Positions 7,473 through 16,202 of a DNA stretch of 64,000 nt are shown here, one piece after another. The DNA lies in contig NZ_VEIY01000004.1 of NCBI RefSeq assembly GCF_007680845.1, positions 62,001-126,000 of the forward strand, read 5' to 3'. The DNA comes from Curtobacterium pusillum (GTDB lineage: Bacteria; Actinomycetota; Actinomycetes; Actinomycetales; Microbacteriaceae). How positions within the stretch are numbered: the first letter of the stretch is position 1; each line of letters opens with the position of its first letter. The notes beneath the pieces are model-generated. The model worked only from the letters and a program-made list of their open reading frames with translations, searched no databases and was not told the origin of the DNA. The position numbers and the translations under genes were made by a program.

Positions 7473-8437
7473 GCGCCACCGACGTGACCCGGCGGACGAC
7501 CGCAGCCTCCCGACGGGAGGCGAGCCGCGCCTCCAGGCCGGAGACGACGGGCCGCACCGACGTGCCGGGTGCGACCCCTGGTCGGCGTCGTCGCGCACCG
7601 CGCGCCGGTGACGTCGCCTACTTCGTCGTCGGCACGGTGCTCGCGCTGCTCTTCATCGCACCGATCGTCTACATCCTGTTCCGGTCGTTCCTGCCGGCGG
7701 ATGCGGATGCGCGGGGGATCGGGTTCGAGTCGCTCGCGACGCTGACGCTCCGGAACTACACGAAGGTCTTCGACCCCTCGGTGGACCTCCGGCAGAACAT
7801 CGTCAACTCGTTCATCGTCGCCATCGCGGTCGCCGTGCTCGTCGCCGTCGTGTCGACGCTCGCCGCCTACGCGCTGTCGAAGATCCGGTTCCGCGGCTCG
7901 TCGATCGTCTTCGTGCTCCTGCTGGCGCCGCTCGTCGTGCCGTTCCAGGGGCTGCTCACGCCGTTGTCGATCGTGCTCGGCAAGCTCGGGCTGCTCGACT
8001 CGCTCGCCGGGGTGGTGCTCGTCCTCGTGACGCTGCAGCTGCCGTTCTCGGTGTTCGTGATGCGGAACACGTTCGACGGCATCCCGCCGGAGCTCGAGGA
8101 CGCGGCGGCCATCGACGGCGCGGGCACGGGGCGGATCCTCCGCTCCGTGATGCTCCCGCTGGCCTGGCCGGGGCTCGTCACCGTCGCCCTGTTCGGCTTC
8201 ATGGCCGGCTGGAACGACCTGCTCAGCTCGGTGACGTTCCTGTCGACCGACAGCAAGTACACCCTTCCGCTCGCACTCTCGAGCATCAGCACGTCCTTCA
8301 AGATCCCGGGTGTCCCGGTGATCGACCCGGGGCTCCTCACGGCCGTCGCGTGCGTCGCGACCGTACCGGTCGTCGTGCTGTTCCTCGCCCTGCAGCGGTA
8401 CTACACCAGAGGTCTCATCGGAGGATCCATCAAATGA
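7469..8437 (+). CDS. Sugar ABC transporter permease (MalG/UgpE type)
   Basis: 322 aa, ATG overlapping the previous stop (ATGA). The first 45 residues are an unusually long Arg/Thr-rich cytoplasmic tail. Part of it is encoded by a palindromic stretch related to the family 1 repeat (7505-7534). Six transmembrane helices follow, and the EAA loop reads ELEDAAAIDGAGTGRILRSV. Partner of the permease upstream. Its stop overlaps the ATG of the GH127 gene, so all four genes are translationally coupled. Confidence 0.92.
   Translation: MSATDVTRRTTAASRREASRASRPETTGRTDVPGATPGRRRRAPRAGDVAYFVVGTVLALLFIAPIVYILFRSFLPADADARGIGFESLATLTLRNYTKVFDPSVDLRQNIVNSFIVAIAVAVLVAVVSTLAAYALSKIRFRGSSIVFVLLLAPLVVPFQGLLTPLSIVLGKLGLLDSLAGVVLVLVTLQLPFSVFVMRNTFDGIPPELEDAAAIDGAGTGRILRSVMLPLAWPGLVTVALFGFMAGWNDLLSSVTFLSTDSKYTLPLALSSISTSFKIPGVPVIDPGLLTAVACVATVPVVVLFLALQRYYTRGLIGGSIK
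7505..7534. repeat. Family 1-like palindrome inside a coding region
   Basis: GCCTCCCG-A-CGGGAGGC (7505-7521) overlaps GGAGGCG / CGCCTCC (7516-7534). It shares ACGGGAGGCG and CGCGCCTCCAG with the intergenic family 1 copies and encodes the SRREASRASR stretch of the permease tail. Confidence 0.5.
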
Positions 8438-10380
8438 CCATCACGGACACCGGCAAGGACACCGGCAAGGACACCGGCACCGCCACGCCGACCACCACCG
8501 ACGCCGGTCGACCGCACCGGCCCCTCGCGCTCGGGAGCATCACGCCGCGGGGCTGGCTGCTCGACCAGCTCCGGCTGCAGGCCGACAACATCACCGGGCA
8601 GCTCGAGGCGATCTGGCCCGACGTCGGTCCGGACAGCGGCTGGCGCGGCGGCCCGGGCGAGAACTGGGAACGCGGGCCGTACTACCTCGACGGACTCGTC
8701 CCGCTCGCCCACGTGCTGCAGGACTCGCGGTTGCTCGCGCTGGCCGGACCGTGGATCGAGTGGATCCTCGGGTCGCAGCGCGAGGACGGGTTCTTCGGGC
8801 CGGCGGGCAACGACGACTGGTGGCCGCGGATGGTTGCGCTCAAGGTGCTCACGCAGCACGCCGACGCGACCGGCGACGACCGGGTCGCGCCGTTCCTCCA
8901 GCGGTACTTCCGCCACCAGCTCGGTGCGCTGCCCGGTCGCCCGTTGACGTCGTGGGGACGTGCCCGCGGCGCCGACAACGCGCTGTCGGTCTGGTGGCTC
9001 CACGAGCGGACCGGTGACGCCTGGCTGCTCGACCTCGTCGACCTGCTGGCCGAGCAGACGACCCGCTGGGACGACTACCTGGCGGACGAGCTCATCACCG
9101 GACCCGCACGGGTCTTCTCGCACCGGACGCACGGGCCGAACGTCGCGATGGGGCTGAAGACGGGCGCGGTCGACGCGCTCCGCGACCGTGACCTCGGTGG
9201 GCACGTGGCGCGGACGGAAGCATCGTTCGCCGCCCTCGACCGCTGGCACGGCCAGGCGAGCGGGTGGTTCTCGGGCGACGAGTGGCTCGGTGGACGCGAG
9301 GCCACCGCCGGCATCGAGACGTGCCAGGTCGTCGAGATGATGTTCACCGCGGCCGTGCACGCCCAGGTCTACGGACGGGCCGTCGACGGTGACCGGCTCG
9401 AGTCGCTCGCGTACAACCTGCTGCCGGCGTCGAGCGACGCCGAGATGCGCGGGCACCAGTACCACCAGCAGGCGAACCAGGTCGAGGTGTCCGTCGCCCG
9501 ACGGGAGTGGAGTTTCTCCTCCGACGACGCCGGGATCTTCGGACTCGAGCCGCACTTCGGGTGCTGCACGGCGAACCTGCACCAGGGGTGGCCGAAGTTC
9601 GTGTCCCACCTGTGGTTGCGCGACGACGACGGACTGCGGGTGGTCGCGTACGCGCCGTCGGCGGTCGCTACCTCGGTCGGGGACGACGCCCTGTCGATCG
9701 TGGTCGACACCGAGTACCCGTTCGACGAGACGGTGACGATCCGGGTGACGACGGATCGGACGGTCCCGTTCGCGCTCCGGCTCCGGATCCCCACGTGGGC
9801 CACGGAAGCGACGCTGTCCGTCGGTGGTGAACCGGTCGCGATCGTCGCCGAGGACGGGTACGTGACGCTGACGCGGGACTGGTCGTCGGCCGGCGACGTC
9901 GTCCTCGTCCTGCCGATGCGGGCCCGGGTGGTCCGGCGGGAACGCCAGGCGGCAGCGGTGCGGCTCGGCCCCCTGACGATGGTGTACTCGCCCGGCGAGC
10001 GGTGGGTGTCGCACGACGGCGCTCCCGGCATCGGTGAGTGGGAGGTGCACCCCCGCGGGTCCTGGAACTGGGCGCTGTCCGACCTGCGGGACGCGGCGGA
10101 GTGGCGGGTCACCCGCGGCCCGGTGCCGGATGCCCCGTGGTCGTTGCGGGACCGGAAGCGCGCCGCGGTCGTGCTGCACGCCCCCGGTGCACGCGCGACC
10201 GAGTGGCGGACGGCCGGGGCGCAGGCGGACGTGCCGCCGCCCAGCCCGGTGCTCGACCACGGTCCGGACGACGACCTCCGCCTCGTGCCGTACGGCTCCG
10301 CCCGGCTGCGGGTCACCGAGTTCCCGGTCATCGGGAACTGGCGGGACGTCGACGACGTGGACGAGCCGACAGGGCACTGA
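8434..10380 (+). CDS. GH127-type beta-L-arabinofuranosidase
   Basis: 648 aa, start ATG overlapping the permease stop. The N-terminus carries a TGKD repeat (12-bp DNA units) and no signal peptide, so the enzyme is cytoplasmic and acts after uptake. The (alpha/alpha)6 barrel of DUF1680/GH127 is evident: GPYYLDGLVPLAHVL, DDWWPRMVALKVL, RTHGPNVAMGLK, then ETC (E295, C297) and FGCC (C377, C378). In Bifidobacterium HypBA1 an equivalent Glu-X-Cys and Cys-Cys set binds zinc, and the first of the Cys pair is the nucleophile; the spacing here is almost the same. The operon thus imports and trims L-arabinofuranose-capped plant glycans or glycoprotein sugars. A related GH specificity cannot be ruled out. 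Confidence 0.85.
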   Translation: MTITDTGKDTGKDTGTATPTTTDAGRPHRPLALGSITPRGWLLDQLRLQADNITGQLEAIWPDVGPDSGWRGGPGENWERGPYYLDGLVPLAHVLQDSRLLALAGPWIEWILGSQREDGFFGPAGNDDWWPRMVALKVLTQHADATGDDRVAPFLQRYFRHQLGALPGRPLTSWGRARGADNALSVWWLHERTGDAWLLDLVDLLAEQTTRWDDYLADELITGPARVFSHRTHGPNVAMGLKTGAVDALRDRDLGGHVARTEASFAALDRWHGQASGWFSGDEWLGGREATAGIETCQVVEMMFTAAVHAQVYGRAVDGDRLESLAYNLLPASSDAEMRGHQYHQQANQVEVSVARREWSFSSDDAGIFGLEPHFGCCTANLHQGWPKFVSHLWLRDDDGLRVVAYAPSAVATSVGDDALSIVVDTEYPFDETVTIRVTTDRTVPFALRLRIPTWATEATLSVGGEPVAIVAEDGYVTLTRDWSSAGDVVLVLPMRARVVRRERQAAAVRLGPLTMVYSPGERWVSHDGAPGIGEWEVHPRGSWNWALSDLRDAAEWRVTRGPVPDAPWSLRDRKRAAVVLHAPGARATEWRTAGAQADVPPPSPVLDHGPDDDLRLVPYGSARLRVTEFPVIGNWRDVDDVDEPTGH

Positions 10381-10396
10381 AACCGGCGGTGGCCGT

Positions 10397-10440
10397 CGGA
10401 CTGGAGGCGCGGGTTGGGCTCGCCCCGCGCCTCCAGTCCG
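10397..10440. repeat. Family 1 palindrome (CTGGAGG variant)
   Basis: Perfect 17-bp arms CGGACTGGAGGCGCGGG / CCCGCGCCTCCAGTCCG around a 10-base loop. It lies between two converging genes, 16 bp after one stop and 11 bp from the other. Probably a two-way terminator. Confidence 0.85.
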
Positions 10441-10451
10441 CCGTCCCCGCG

Positions 10452-11453
10452 TCAGACCGCCGGAGCGGGTGCGACCTGACGCTCCAGGAACCGTGTCGTC
10501 CAGCCCGCCAACGCGCTGACCGCAGCGCGTGAGATCGACGCCTCCGGCTGCATGCTCGTGAAGCCGTGGAAGGCTCCGGGCCAGACGTGGAGCTCAGCGT
10601 CGCCCCCGGCTGCCCAGAGCCGGCTGGCGAAGGCGACGGTCTCGTCGCGGAACACCTCGGCGCTCCCGCAGTCGATGTAGGTCGCCGGGAGCCCTCGGAG
10701 GTCGGTCGCCCGAGCCGGCGCGGCGTAGGGGGAGACCGCGTCCGTCGCGCGACGGTCGCCCAGGTAGGCCGTCCATCCAGTGCGGACGAAGTCGCGGTCC
10801 GCGACCCCGACGCCGTCGATCTGCTGCGTCGACACCGTGGCGTCGCGGTCGTCCAGCATGGGCGACACCAGGATCTGCGCGGACACCGACGGCCCCTGGC
10901 GGTCCCGGGCGAGCAGTGCCGTGCCGGCGGCGAGGCCACCGCCGGCGCTCTGGCCGACGAGGACGATCCGGTCCGGGTCGATGCCGAGTCCGTCCGCGTG
11001 CGCGGCGGTCCACACCAGGGCCGCGTAGCAGTCCTCCACGGGTGTCGGGTCCGGGTGCTCGGGGGCCAGTCGGTAGTCCACGCTGATGAGGACGGCGTCG
11101 TGCGCGAGCAACGGGTCGTACGACTCGAGGTTGCCGAGGTGGTGGCCGAACATCATCCCGCCGCCGTGCATCGCGAGGAAGCACGGTGCGGTGCCGGTCC
11201 CGGCGGTCCGGCCGGCCTGACCGCTCCTCCGGATGACGGCGACCGTGATCGGGGCGCCGAGGTGGCCCGGGATCGTCCGCTCCTGGCGTTCGAGGCCGCG
11301 AGCGTCGAGTCGGGCGTCGAGCTCCGCCTCGCTGCAGTCGAGCTGGCGCATCCGGGGCAGCATCGACGGGTCGAACCGGAAGGGCCCCCTGGCCTGCAGC
11401 GTCTCGAGGAAACCGGCCAGCTCGGGGTCGAAGGGGGGACGGGTGTCGTGCAT
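10452..11453 (-). CDS. Alpha/beta hydrolase, hormone-sensitive-lipase family
   Basis: 333 aa. The oxyanion-hole motif HGGGMMFG, DYRLAPEHPDPT and the nucleophile elbow GQSAGGG mark an Abhydrolase_3/HSL-type esterase. The acid is likely in the SAEVFRDE region and the base His in the PGAFHGF motif. No signal peptide, so cytoplasmic; it would hydrolyse short-chain esters. Start at the ATG preceded by AGGAG at six bases; a longer frame to 11507 has no such site. Divergent from the MFS gene at 11675. Confidence 0.88.
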   Translation of the reverse strand: MHDTRPPFDPELAGFLETLQARGPFRFDPSMLPRMRQLDCSEAELDARLDARGLERQERTIPGHLGAPITVAVIRRSGQAGRTAGTGTAPCFLAMHGGGMMFGHHLGNLESYDPLLAHDAVLISVDYRLAPEHPDPTPVEDCYAALVWTAAHADGLGIDPDRIVLVGQSAGGGLAAGTALLARDRQGPSVSAQILVSPMLDDRDATVSTQQIDGVGVADRDFVRTGWTAYLGDRRATDAVSPYAAPARATDLRGLPATYIDCGSAEVFRDETVAFASRLWAAGGDAELHVWPGAFHGFTSMQPEASISRAAVSALAGWTTRFLERQVAPAPAV

Positions 11454-11659
11454 CGCGCACTCCTGACTGCTCAGAAGTGGCGGACCGACCGGCCCACGTG
11501 TCGCCACGACCGGATCGGCCGCGTTTTTCCTTCGGCGCCACTCTAGTGGTCCGGCCGGGCTCGGAGTGCGCCGGCCGTGCCCCGCCGGGCTGTGCGCATG
11601 CTCACCGGTGGGGTACAGCGCACCGTCCGTGCTGGCCGCACCGGACAGGGACCGCGGCC

Positions 11660-11665
11660 TAGCGT
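11660..11665 (+). promoter_or_regulatory. -10 box TAGCGT upstream of an MFS gene
   Basis: TAGCGT lies nine bases before the ATG at 11675, giving a leader of about two or three bases. The same hexamer is used at 5166, 28574 (minus), 32166 (minus) and 32176. Confidence 0.5.
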
Positions 11666-11674
11666 GGCATCGTC

Positions 11675-13219
11675 ATGGCAGCTGAACACCGCAAACCCGT
11701 CGAGCCCGATGCGGCTCCCCTCGTCGAGCACCACGCAGCACACCACGCGGCCCCGCCGGAGGCCGACGCGGCCGGTGGCGGCGGGGATGGCGGCGACCAG
11801 CCCGATCCGAACCGCTGGAAGGCGCTCGTCATCTGCCTGCTCGGCGGCGGCATCGTGCTGCTCGACGTCTCCATCGTCAACGTCGCCCTGCAGTCGATCT
11901 CCACGGGGCTGCCCGGAGCGACCCCCGAGGCCGTCCAGTGGATCCTCTCCGGGTACGCGCTGTCGTTCGGTCTGCTGCTCGTCCCCGGTGGACGGCTCGG
12001 GGACGCCACCGGACGCCGGCGGATGTTCGTCGTCGGCGTCGGGCTCTTCACCCTGGCGAGCGCGCTCTGTGGCTTCGCCCCGAACGGCATCGTCCTGGTG
12101 CTCGCCCGCCTGGTGCAGGGCCTCGCCGGCGGGTTGCTCACGCCGCAGGTCACCGCGCTCATCCAGCAGCTGTTCCGCGGCAAGGAACGCGGCACGGCCT
12201 TCGGGCTCTTCGGTGCCACGGTCGGCATCGCCACCGCGATCGGCCCGCTCGTCGGCGGCCTCCTCATCACGGCGTTCGGCACCGAGAACGGGTGGCGGTT
12301 CGTCTTCTTCGTGAACCTGCCCGTCGGACTCGTCACGATCCTCCTGGCCTTCCGGTACCTGCCGGGGGCGAGCCGGGCGGAACGCGGCCGCAAGCACGAC
12401 TTCGACCCGGTCGGCATCGTGCTGCTCGGCGCTGCCGTGGTCGCGCTGCTCCTGCCCTTCGTGCAGTCGCAGGAGTGGAAGGGGAACACGAAGTGGTGGC
12501 TCGTGGTCGTCGCCGTCGTGCTCGCCGTGCTGTTCGTGCTGTGGGAGCGTCGGTACGGGCGGACGAAGGAGCCGGTCATCGACCTCGGGCTGTTCCGCCG
12601 CCGGTCGTTCTCGCTCGGGGTCGGCCTCGCGACGCTGTACTTCGCCGGGTTCACGCCGCTGTTCTTCGTGCTGACGCTCGCACTGCAGTCCGGGTTGCAC
12701 TACTCGGCACTGCTCGCCGGCCTGTCCTCGGTCTCGTTCGCGGTCGGCTCCGGCATCGCGTCGACGATCGGCGGACGGATCGTGCACCGGTTCGGGCGCC
12801 AGCTCATCGTCATCGGGACGATCCTGGTGCTCATCGGCCTCGGCGCGGTGGTGTGGGTCGTCGCGAACCACTACCGCTCGGACCTCGGATGGTGGCTCGT
12901 CGTCCCGCTGCTCGTCGCGGGCATCGGGTCCGGTCTGACGATCTCGCCGAACCAGACGCTCACGCTGTCCGAGGTGCCGGTCGAGCAGGGCGGTTCGGCC
13001 GGCGGCCTCATCCAGGTCGGTGCCCGCGTGGGCTCGGCGATCGGGATCGCCGCCGTCGGGAGTGTCTTCTACTCGGTGCTGGCGAACTCGAAGGGGGACT
13101 ACACGCAGGGCCTGCCGCTCGGACTCGGGGTGTCCCTCGGGTTCGTCGGGGCGGCGCTGCTCGCGGGCATCGTCGACGTCGTCGTCGGGAAGGTGCGGGG
13201 CACCGAAGCGACGGTCTGA
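11675..13219 (+). CDS. DHA2-family MFS drug exporter (14 helices)
   Basis: 514 aa. A His/Glu-rich cytoplasmic N-tail of about 45 residues precedes 14 predicted transmembrane segments. Motif A-like RLGDATGRRRMFVVG follows helix 2, and the DHA2 features GSALCGFAPN-like, RLVQGLAGGLLTPQ and GPLVGGLL are present. The family (EmrB/QacA) exports drugs by proton antiport. The start follows a TAGCGT -10 box closely, so translation is probably leaderless. Divergent from the esterase gene. Substrate unknown. Confidence 0.88.
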   Translation: MAAEHRKPVEPDAAPLVEHHAAHHAAPPEADAAGGGGDGGDQPDPNRWKALVICLLGGGIVLLDVSIVNVALQSISTGLPGATPEAVQWILSGYALSFGLLLVPGGRLGDATGRRRMFVVGVGLFTLASALCGFAPNGIVLVLARLVQGLAGGLLTPQVTALIQQLFRGKERGTAFGLFGATVGIATAIGPLVGGLLITAFGTENGWRFVFFVNLPVGLVTILLAFRYLPGASRAERGRKHDFDPVGIVLLGAAVVALLLPFVQSQEWKGNTKWWLVVVAVVLAVLFVLWERRYGRTKEPVIDLGLFRRRSFSLGVGLATLYFAGFTPLFFVLTLALQSGLHYSALLAGLSSVSFAVGSGIASTIGGRIVHRFGRQLIVIGTILVLIGLGAVVWVVANHYRSDLGWWLVVPLLVAGIGSGLTISPNQTLTLSEVPVEQGGSAGGLIQVGARVGSAIGIAAVGSVFYSVLANSKGDYTQGLPLGLGVSLGFVGAALLAGIVDVVVGKVRGTEATV

Positions 13220-13236
13220 GCTGGCCCGGGTCTGAG

Positions 13237-13470
13237 CTACGCGGTCGGCCCGCTCGACCGGTTCAGCCGGTCGGCGGCGCGGCCGAGCAGCCAGTTCACG
13301 GCCCAGCCGACGACGCCGATGACGGGCAGGGCGATGATGACCACCGTCCAGACGACCTTGACCACGTCGCTGCGCCGCCGGTCGCGCCAGACCTGCACGA
13401 GCGCGAGCACCTCCAGCGCCAGGACCACCAGGATCACCAGGACGTGCGCGCCGCTGACGTTGCCCACCAT
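13237..13470 (-). CDS. PLDc_N-domain small membrane protein
   Basis: 77 aa. Two hydrophobic helices flank a basic loop: VLVILVVLALEVLALVQVW, RDRRRSDVVKVVWTVVIIAL, then IGVVGWAVNWLLGR. This matches the PLDc_N family (PF13396), a two-helix module found alone or ahead of cardiolipin synthases. Start with GGGGAG five bases upstream. Converges on the MFS gene. A phospholipase-D-type gene lies 350 bp further on, on the same strand, so a membrane-lipid role is possible. Confidence 0.75.
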   Translation of the reverse strand: MVGNVSGAHVLVILVVLALEVLALVQVWRDRRRSDVVKVVWTVVIIALPVIGVVGWAVNWLLGRAADRLNRSSGPTA

Positions 13471-13594
13471 GTCGTTCTCCCCTCGTCGCGAGCGGGAGCC
13501 TCCCACCGCGAGCGGCACCAACGATACGGGCGGTGCTCGCGCCTGACGTCATCCCGACGACGGACTTCCCACACCGGACCGGTCGGCGGGGGCG

Positions 13595-13735
13595 CTAGAA
13601 CAAGTGTCCAGCGCTGGCGATCTGGAGCGCGACAGCGGCGCCGGGCACGTGCTGCGAGCGAGGGGTGAGCGCGCTCGTCGGGTGCAGGTCCAGGTCGTCG
13701 CCCGGGTCGTCCCACCAGTCCCCGCGTGCCCCCAC
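13595..13735 (-). CDS. Possible short protein or gene remnant, 46 aa
   Basis: From a GTG the frame reads VGARGDWWDDPGDDLDLHPT and ends QHVPGAAVALQIASAGHLF-stop. The acidic, Trp-containing composition is unlike the Arg/Pro-rich shadows typical of noncoding frames here. No good ribosome site precedes it, so it may be the tail of a decayed gene. It occupies most of the 345-bp gap between the PLDc_N and PLD genes. Confidence 0.3.
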   Translation of the reverse strand: MGARGDWWDDPGDDLDLHPTSALTPRSQHVPGAAVALQIASAGHLF

Positions 13736-13777
13736 GCGTCCACCGGAGCCGACGGCGGTGGACGGGCACCGCTGTCG

Positions 13778-13817
13778 GACGGGAGGCGCGGTGCGGGCCG
13801 GCACCGCGCCTCCCGTC
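13778..13817. repeat. Family 1 palindrome overlapping a stop codon
   Basis: Perfect 17-bp arms GACGGGAGGCGCGGTGC / GCACCGCGCCTCCCGTC around the loop GGGCCG. The right arm supplies two bases of the minus-strand stop codon of the PLD gene (13816-13818). Confidence 0.88.
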
Positions 13818-15405
13818 AGAACCGGGTCGAGCCGCGCAACCGGCGAGGCCGGCCGTCGGGGTCGACGGCGAGGCGCGCGGCGGGGCGCGCCCAGAGGCGC
13901 TGCAGCGCCGAGACCGGCTCCGGCTCGTGCTGCCGGATGCGGCCCGGCGGGCGTGGGCCGGACCGGCCGTCCTCGTCCCAGTGGTCGACCGCGCGAGCGT
14001 GAGCGCGCCAGAGCGCGAGGAGTTCGGCGCCCGACCCGGCGAACCGGTCGTCGTCGGGCGTGGTGGCGAGGTGTTCGGCCCAGAGCTCGTGCCGGAGGTC
14101 CCGTGCGAGGGAGCTCCCGTCGTCGGCGCTGTCCACGACGGCGCACGTGAGCTCGCTGTCGGACGTCCACGAGCGCCGGTTGAAGTTGTCCGACCCGATC
14201 GTGAACCACTCGTCGTCGACGATGCAGACCTTCGCGTGGATGTAGATCGGCCGGCCGGACTCGTGCTCGAGGTCGAACACGCCGACCCGGTCGGGGGCGG
14301 TCCGGCGGAGGGTCCGCAGCGCGTCGATCTGGCCGAGCCGGGCCGGGGGACCGCCGAGCACCCCGTCCGAGTTCGGGTACCGCGGCACGAGGACGATCAC
14401 CCGGAGGTCCTCGTTCCGCTCGAGTGCCTCCGCGATGCCGGTGGCGACCTCGCGGGACCAGAGGTACTGGTCCTCGATGTAGAGCAGCGACCGTGCGCGG
14501 GCGAACGCCTTGCCGTAGGCGCGTGCGATGCTCCGCTCTCCTTCGGGAGCGAACGGGAACGGCGGGTGCTTCACCCCGTACGTGCGGAGCAGTTGGACGG
14601 CGTGGTGGCCGGCGTGCGGCGGCGGTGCCGTGCGCTCGGGCAGGGGCTCCGGGCGACGGGGCATGTGCACGAGACGCTGCAGGAGCATCCGGTACGGCAG
14701 GCTGCGGTCGAGCGGGTGCGGGTCGTCCCACCGCTCGGCGAACACCGCGAGGACGTCGGCCACCACCGGCCCGCGGAGCTCCATCGACGCGTCGTGCCAG
14801 GCCGGGCGCTCGCCGTAGCGGGCGTCGATCGACACGGGCTGCGGGTCGCCCTCGTGCGCGGCGTCGTCGCGGCGGCTGTGGCACAGGTCGATGCCGCCGA
14901 CGAACGCGACGTCCCGGGACGGGTCCGCCCGGTGCTGGATCACGAAGAACTTCTGGTGGTGCGAGCCGAACACGCGGACGCGCTGGTCGAGCAGGACCTC
15001 GCCGCCGGCGTCGTTGATCTTCCGACCGAGCAGCTCGTTCGACCGGGCGCTGATCGACGCGGAGACCCGTTCGCCGTGGGAGCGCCAGATGAGTCCACGG
15101 ACCTCGATGCCGTCGCGGGCCCGGTCGGCGAGCAGGTCTCCGATCGTCGGACCGTCCGGCAGGAGCCGTTCGTCGGCGTCGCCACGCCAGTCGGTGAACC
15201 ACACACGGTCGCCGGGCTCGAGCGCGGACAGTTCGGCGTGGATGCGCTCGAAGTAGGGCGCGCCGTGGACGAGCGGGCGGACGAGGTTGCCCTCGGACCA
15301 GGCACCGGCGCCGTCCTCGCCGTCGGGGTGGCCCGCGTGCACGCTCGTGGCGGTGTTGCCGCGTTCGTCGCGGGCGAGGAACCAGTCACGCGGCTCGGTA
15401 CGCAC
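13816..15405 (-). CDS. Phospholipase D-like protein (cardiolipin-synthase type)
   Basis: 529 aa with two HKD-type motifs: HHQKFF (H150, K152) followed by FVGGIDLCHSRRD, and HAKVCIVDDEWFTIGSDNFN. TDWRGDADERLL and SLLYIEDQYLW are further hallmarks of the PLD superfamily. No membrane anchor or signal peptide is evident, unlike classical Cls. It probably transfers or hydrolyses phosphatidyl groups; a nuclease or lipid role cannot be separated from sequence alone. The stop codon lies in a family 1 palindrome. Confidence 0.85.
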   Translation of the reverse strand: MRTEPRDWFLARDERGNTATSVHAGHPDGEDGAGAWSEGNLVRPLVHGAPYFERIHAELSALEPGDRVWFTDWRGDADERLLPDGPTIGDLLADRARDGIEVRGLIWRSHGERVSASISARSNELLGRKINDAGGEVLLDQRVRVFGSHHQKFFVIQHRADPSRDVAFVGGIDLCHSRRDDAAHEGDPQPVSIDARYGERPAWHDASMELRGPVVADVLAVFAERWDDPHPLDRSLPYRMLLQRLVHMPRRPEPLPERTAPPPHAGHHAVQLLRTYGVKHPPFPFAPEGERSIARAYGKAFARARSLLYIEDQYLWSREVATGIAEALERNEDLRVIVLVPRYPNSDGVLGGPPARLGQIDALRTLRRTAPDRVGVFDLEHESGRPIYIHAKVCIVDDEWFTIGSDNFNRRSWTSDSELTCAVVDSADDGSSLARDLRHELWAEHLATTPDDDRFAGSGAELLALWRAHARAVDHWDEDGRSGPRPPGRIRQHEPEPVSALQRLWARPAARLAVDPDGRPRRLRGSTRF

Positions 15406-15454
15406 AGTCGAACAGTACGGGACGGCCGCGTCGCAGGTTCCGGGTGGTCGCTCT

Positions 15455-15530
15455 GCGGTCAGGCGCGGCGCCCTGCTCGGCGGTCAGGCGCGGCGGCCCT
15501 GCTCGGCGGTCAGGCGCGGCGGCCCGGGAG
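15455..15530. repeat. Tandem repeat of about 26 bp, three copies
   Basis: Units start GCGGTCAGGCGCGGCG at about 15455, 15480 and 15506; the third diverges at its end. The third unit contains the real TGA stop and last codons of the NUDIX gene. The first two copies repeat that stop codon downstream. Confidence 0.8.
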
Positions 15531-16202
15531 CCGGACCACGCGGTCGTGGTCCCACGGCTCCGCCCAGCCGAGGCGGTCGAACAGTGCGTCGAGCAGCATC
15601 GCCGTGAAGCCCCAGACCACGAGCGGCCCGGTGCCCGAGCCGGTGTCGATCGTGAACGCCGGCCCGCGCCACTCCCGCCCCTCCCGGCGGATCACCGTCA
15701 CGCCGCGGTGGGCGGGGTCGAGCAGGTCGGCGACCGGGGTGCGGAAGACCGCAGCGGACTCGGCCTCGTCCACGACCCGGATCGGCGACGGCTCGCGCCA
15801 CCAGCCGAGCACCGGCGTGACGAGGTGCCGCGAGAACGCCAGCGGCACCGGGGCGATCGTCCCGAGGACGTCCACGCCGTCGGTGTCGATCCCGGTCTCC
15901 TCCCGTGCTTCACGGAGGGCGGCCGCGACGGTGTCGGAGTCCTCGGGGTCGACGCGGCCACCGGGGAACGCGATCTCGCCGGCGTGCGACCGGAGGGTGG
16001 CGGCGCGGGCGAGGAGGAGCACGTCGAGGTCCTGCGACACGGCGCCGTCCCGCGCCGGTCGGTCACTCGGGACGCGGTCGAGAGCGCCGAAGAGGATGAG
16101 GACCGCCGCCCGGCGGGAGTGCTCGGCGACGGGCATCCCCGTCACCAGCGGCGCCGCCCCGGACCCGACGAGCGCGGAGAGCTGCTGGCGCGCCGAGTTC
16201 AC
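15510..16202 (-). CDS. NUDIX hydrolase, CoA-pyrophosphatase (NudL) type
   Basis: 230 aa. The diagnostic UPF0035 stretch LLLARAATLRSHAGEIAFPG leads into a NUDIX box with GGRVDPED and ALREAREETGID. This pattern is typical of CoA diphosphatases that split coenzyme A or acyl-CoA into adenosine-3',5'-bisphosphate and phosphopantetheine. Cytoplasmic, Mg/Mn-dependent family. Start ATG at 16202. The last codons and stop lie in a tandem repeat, so the C-terminus may have been reshaped by repeat expansion. Confidence 0.85.
   Translation of the reverse strand: MNSARQQLSALVGSGAAPLVTGMPVAEHSRRAAVLILFGALDRVPSDRPARDGAVSQDLDVLLLARAATLRSHAGEIAFPGGRVDPEDSDTVAAALREAREETGIDTDGVDVLGTIAPVPLAFSRHLVTPVLGWWREPSPIRVVDEAESAAVFRTPVADLLDPAHRGVTVIRREGREWRGPAFTIDTGSGTGPLVVWGFTAMLLDALFDRLGWAEPWDHDRVVRLPGRRA

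Noticed and set aside
11543-13552. A 669-codon minus-strand frame opposite the DHA2 exporter
   Set aside because: Same shadow pattern (Glu/Asp/Arg/Gln runs); the plus-strand exporter has proper helices and motifs.
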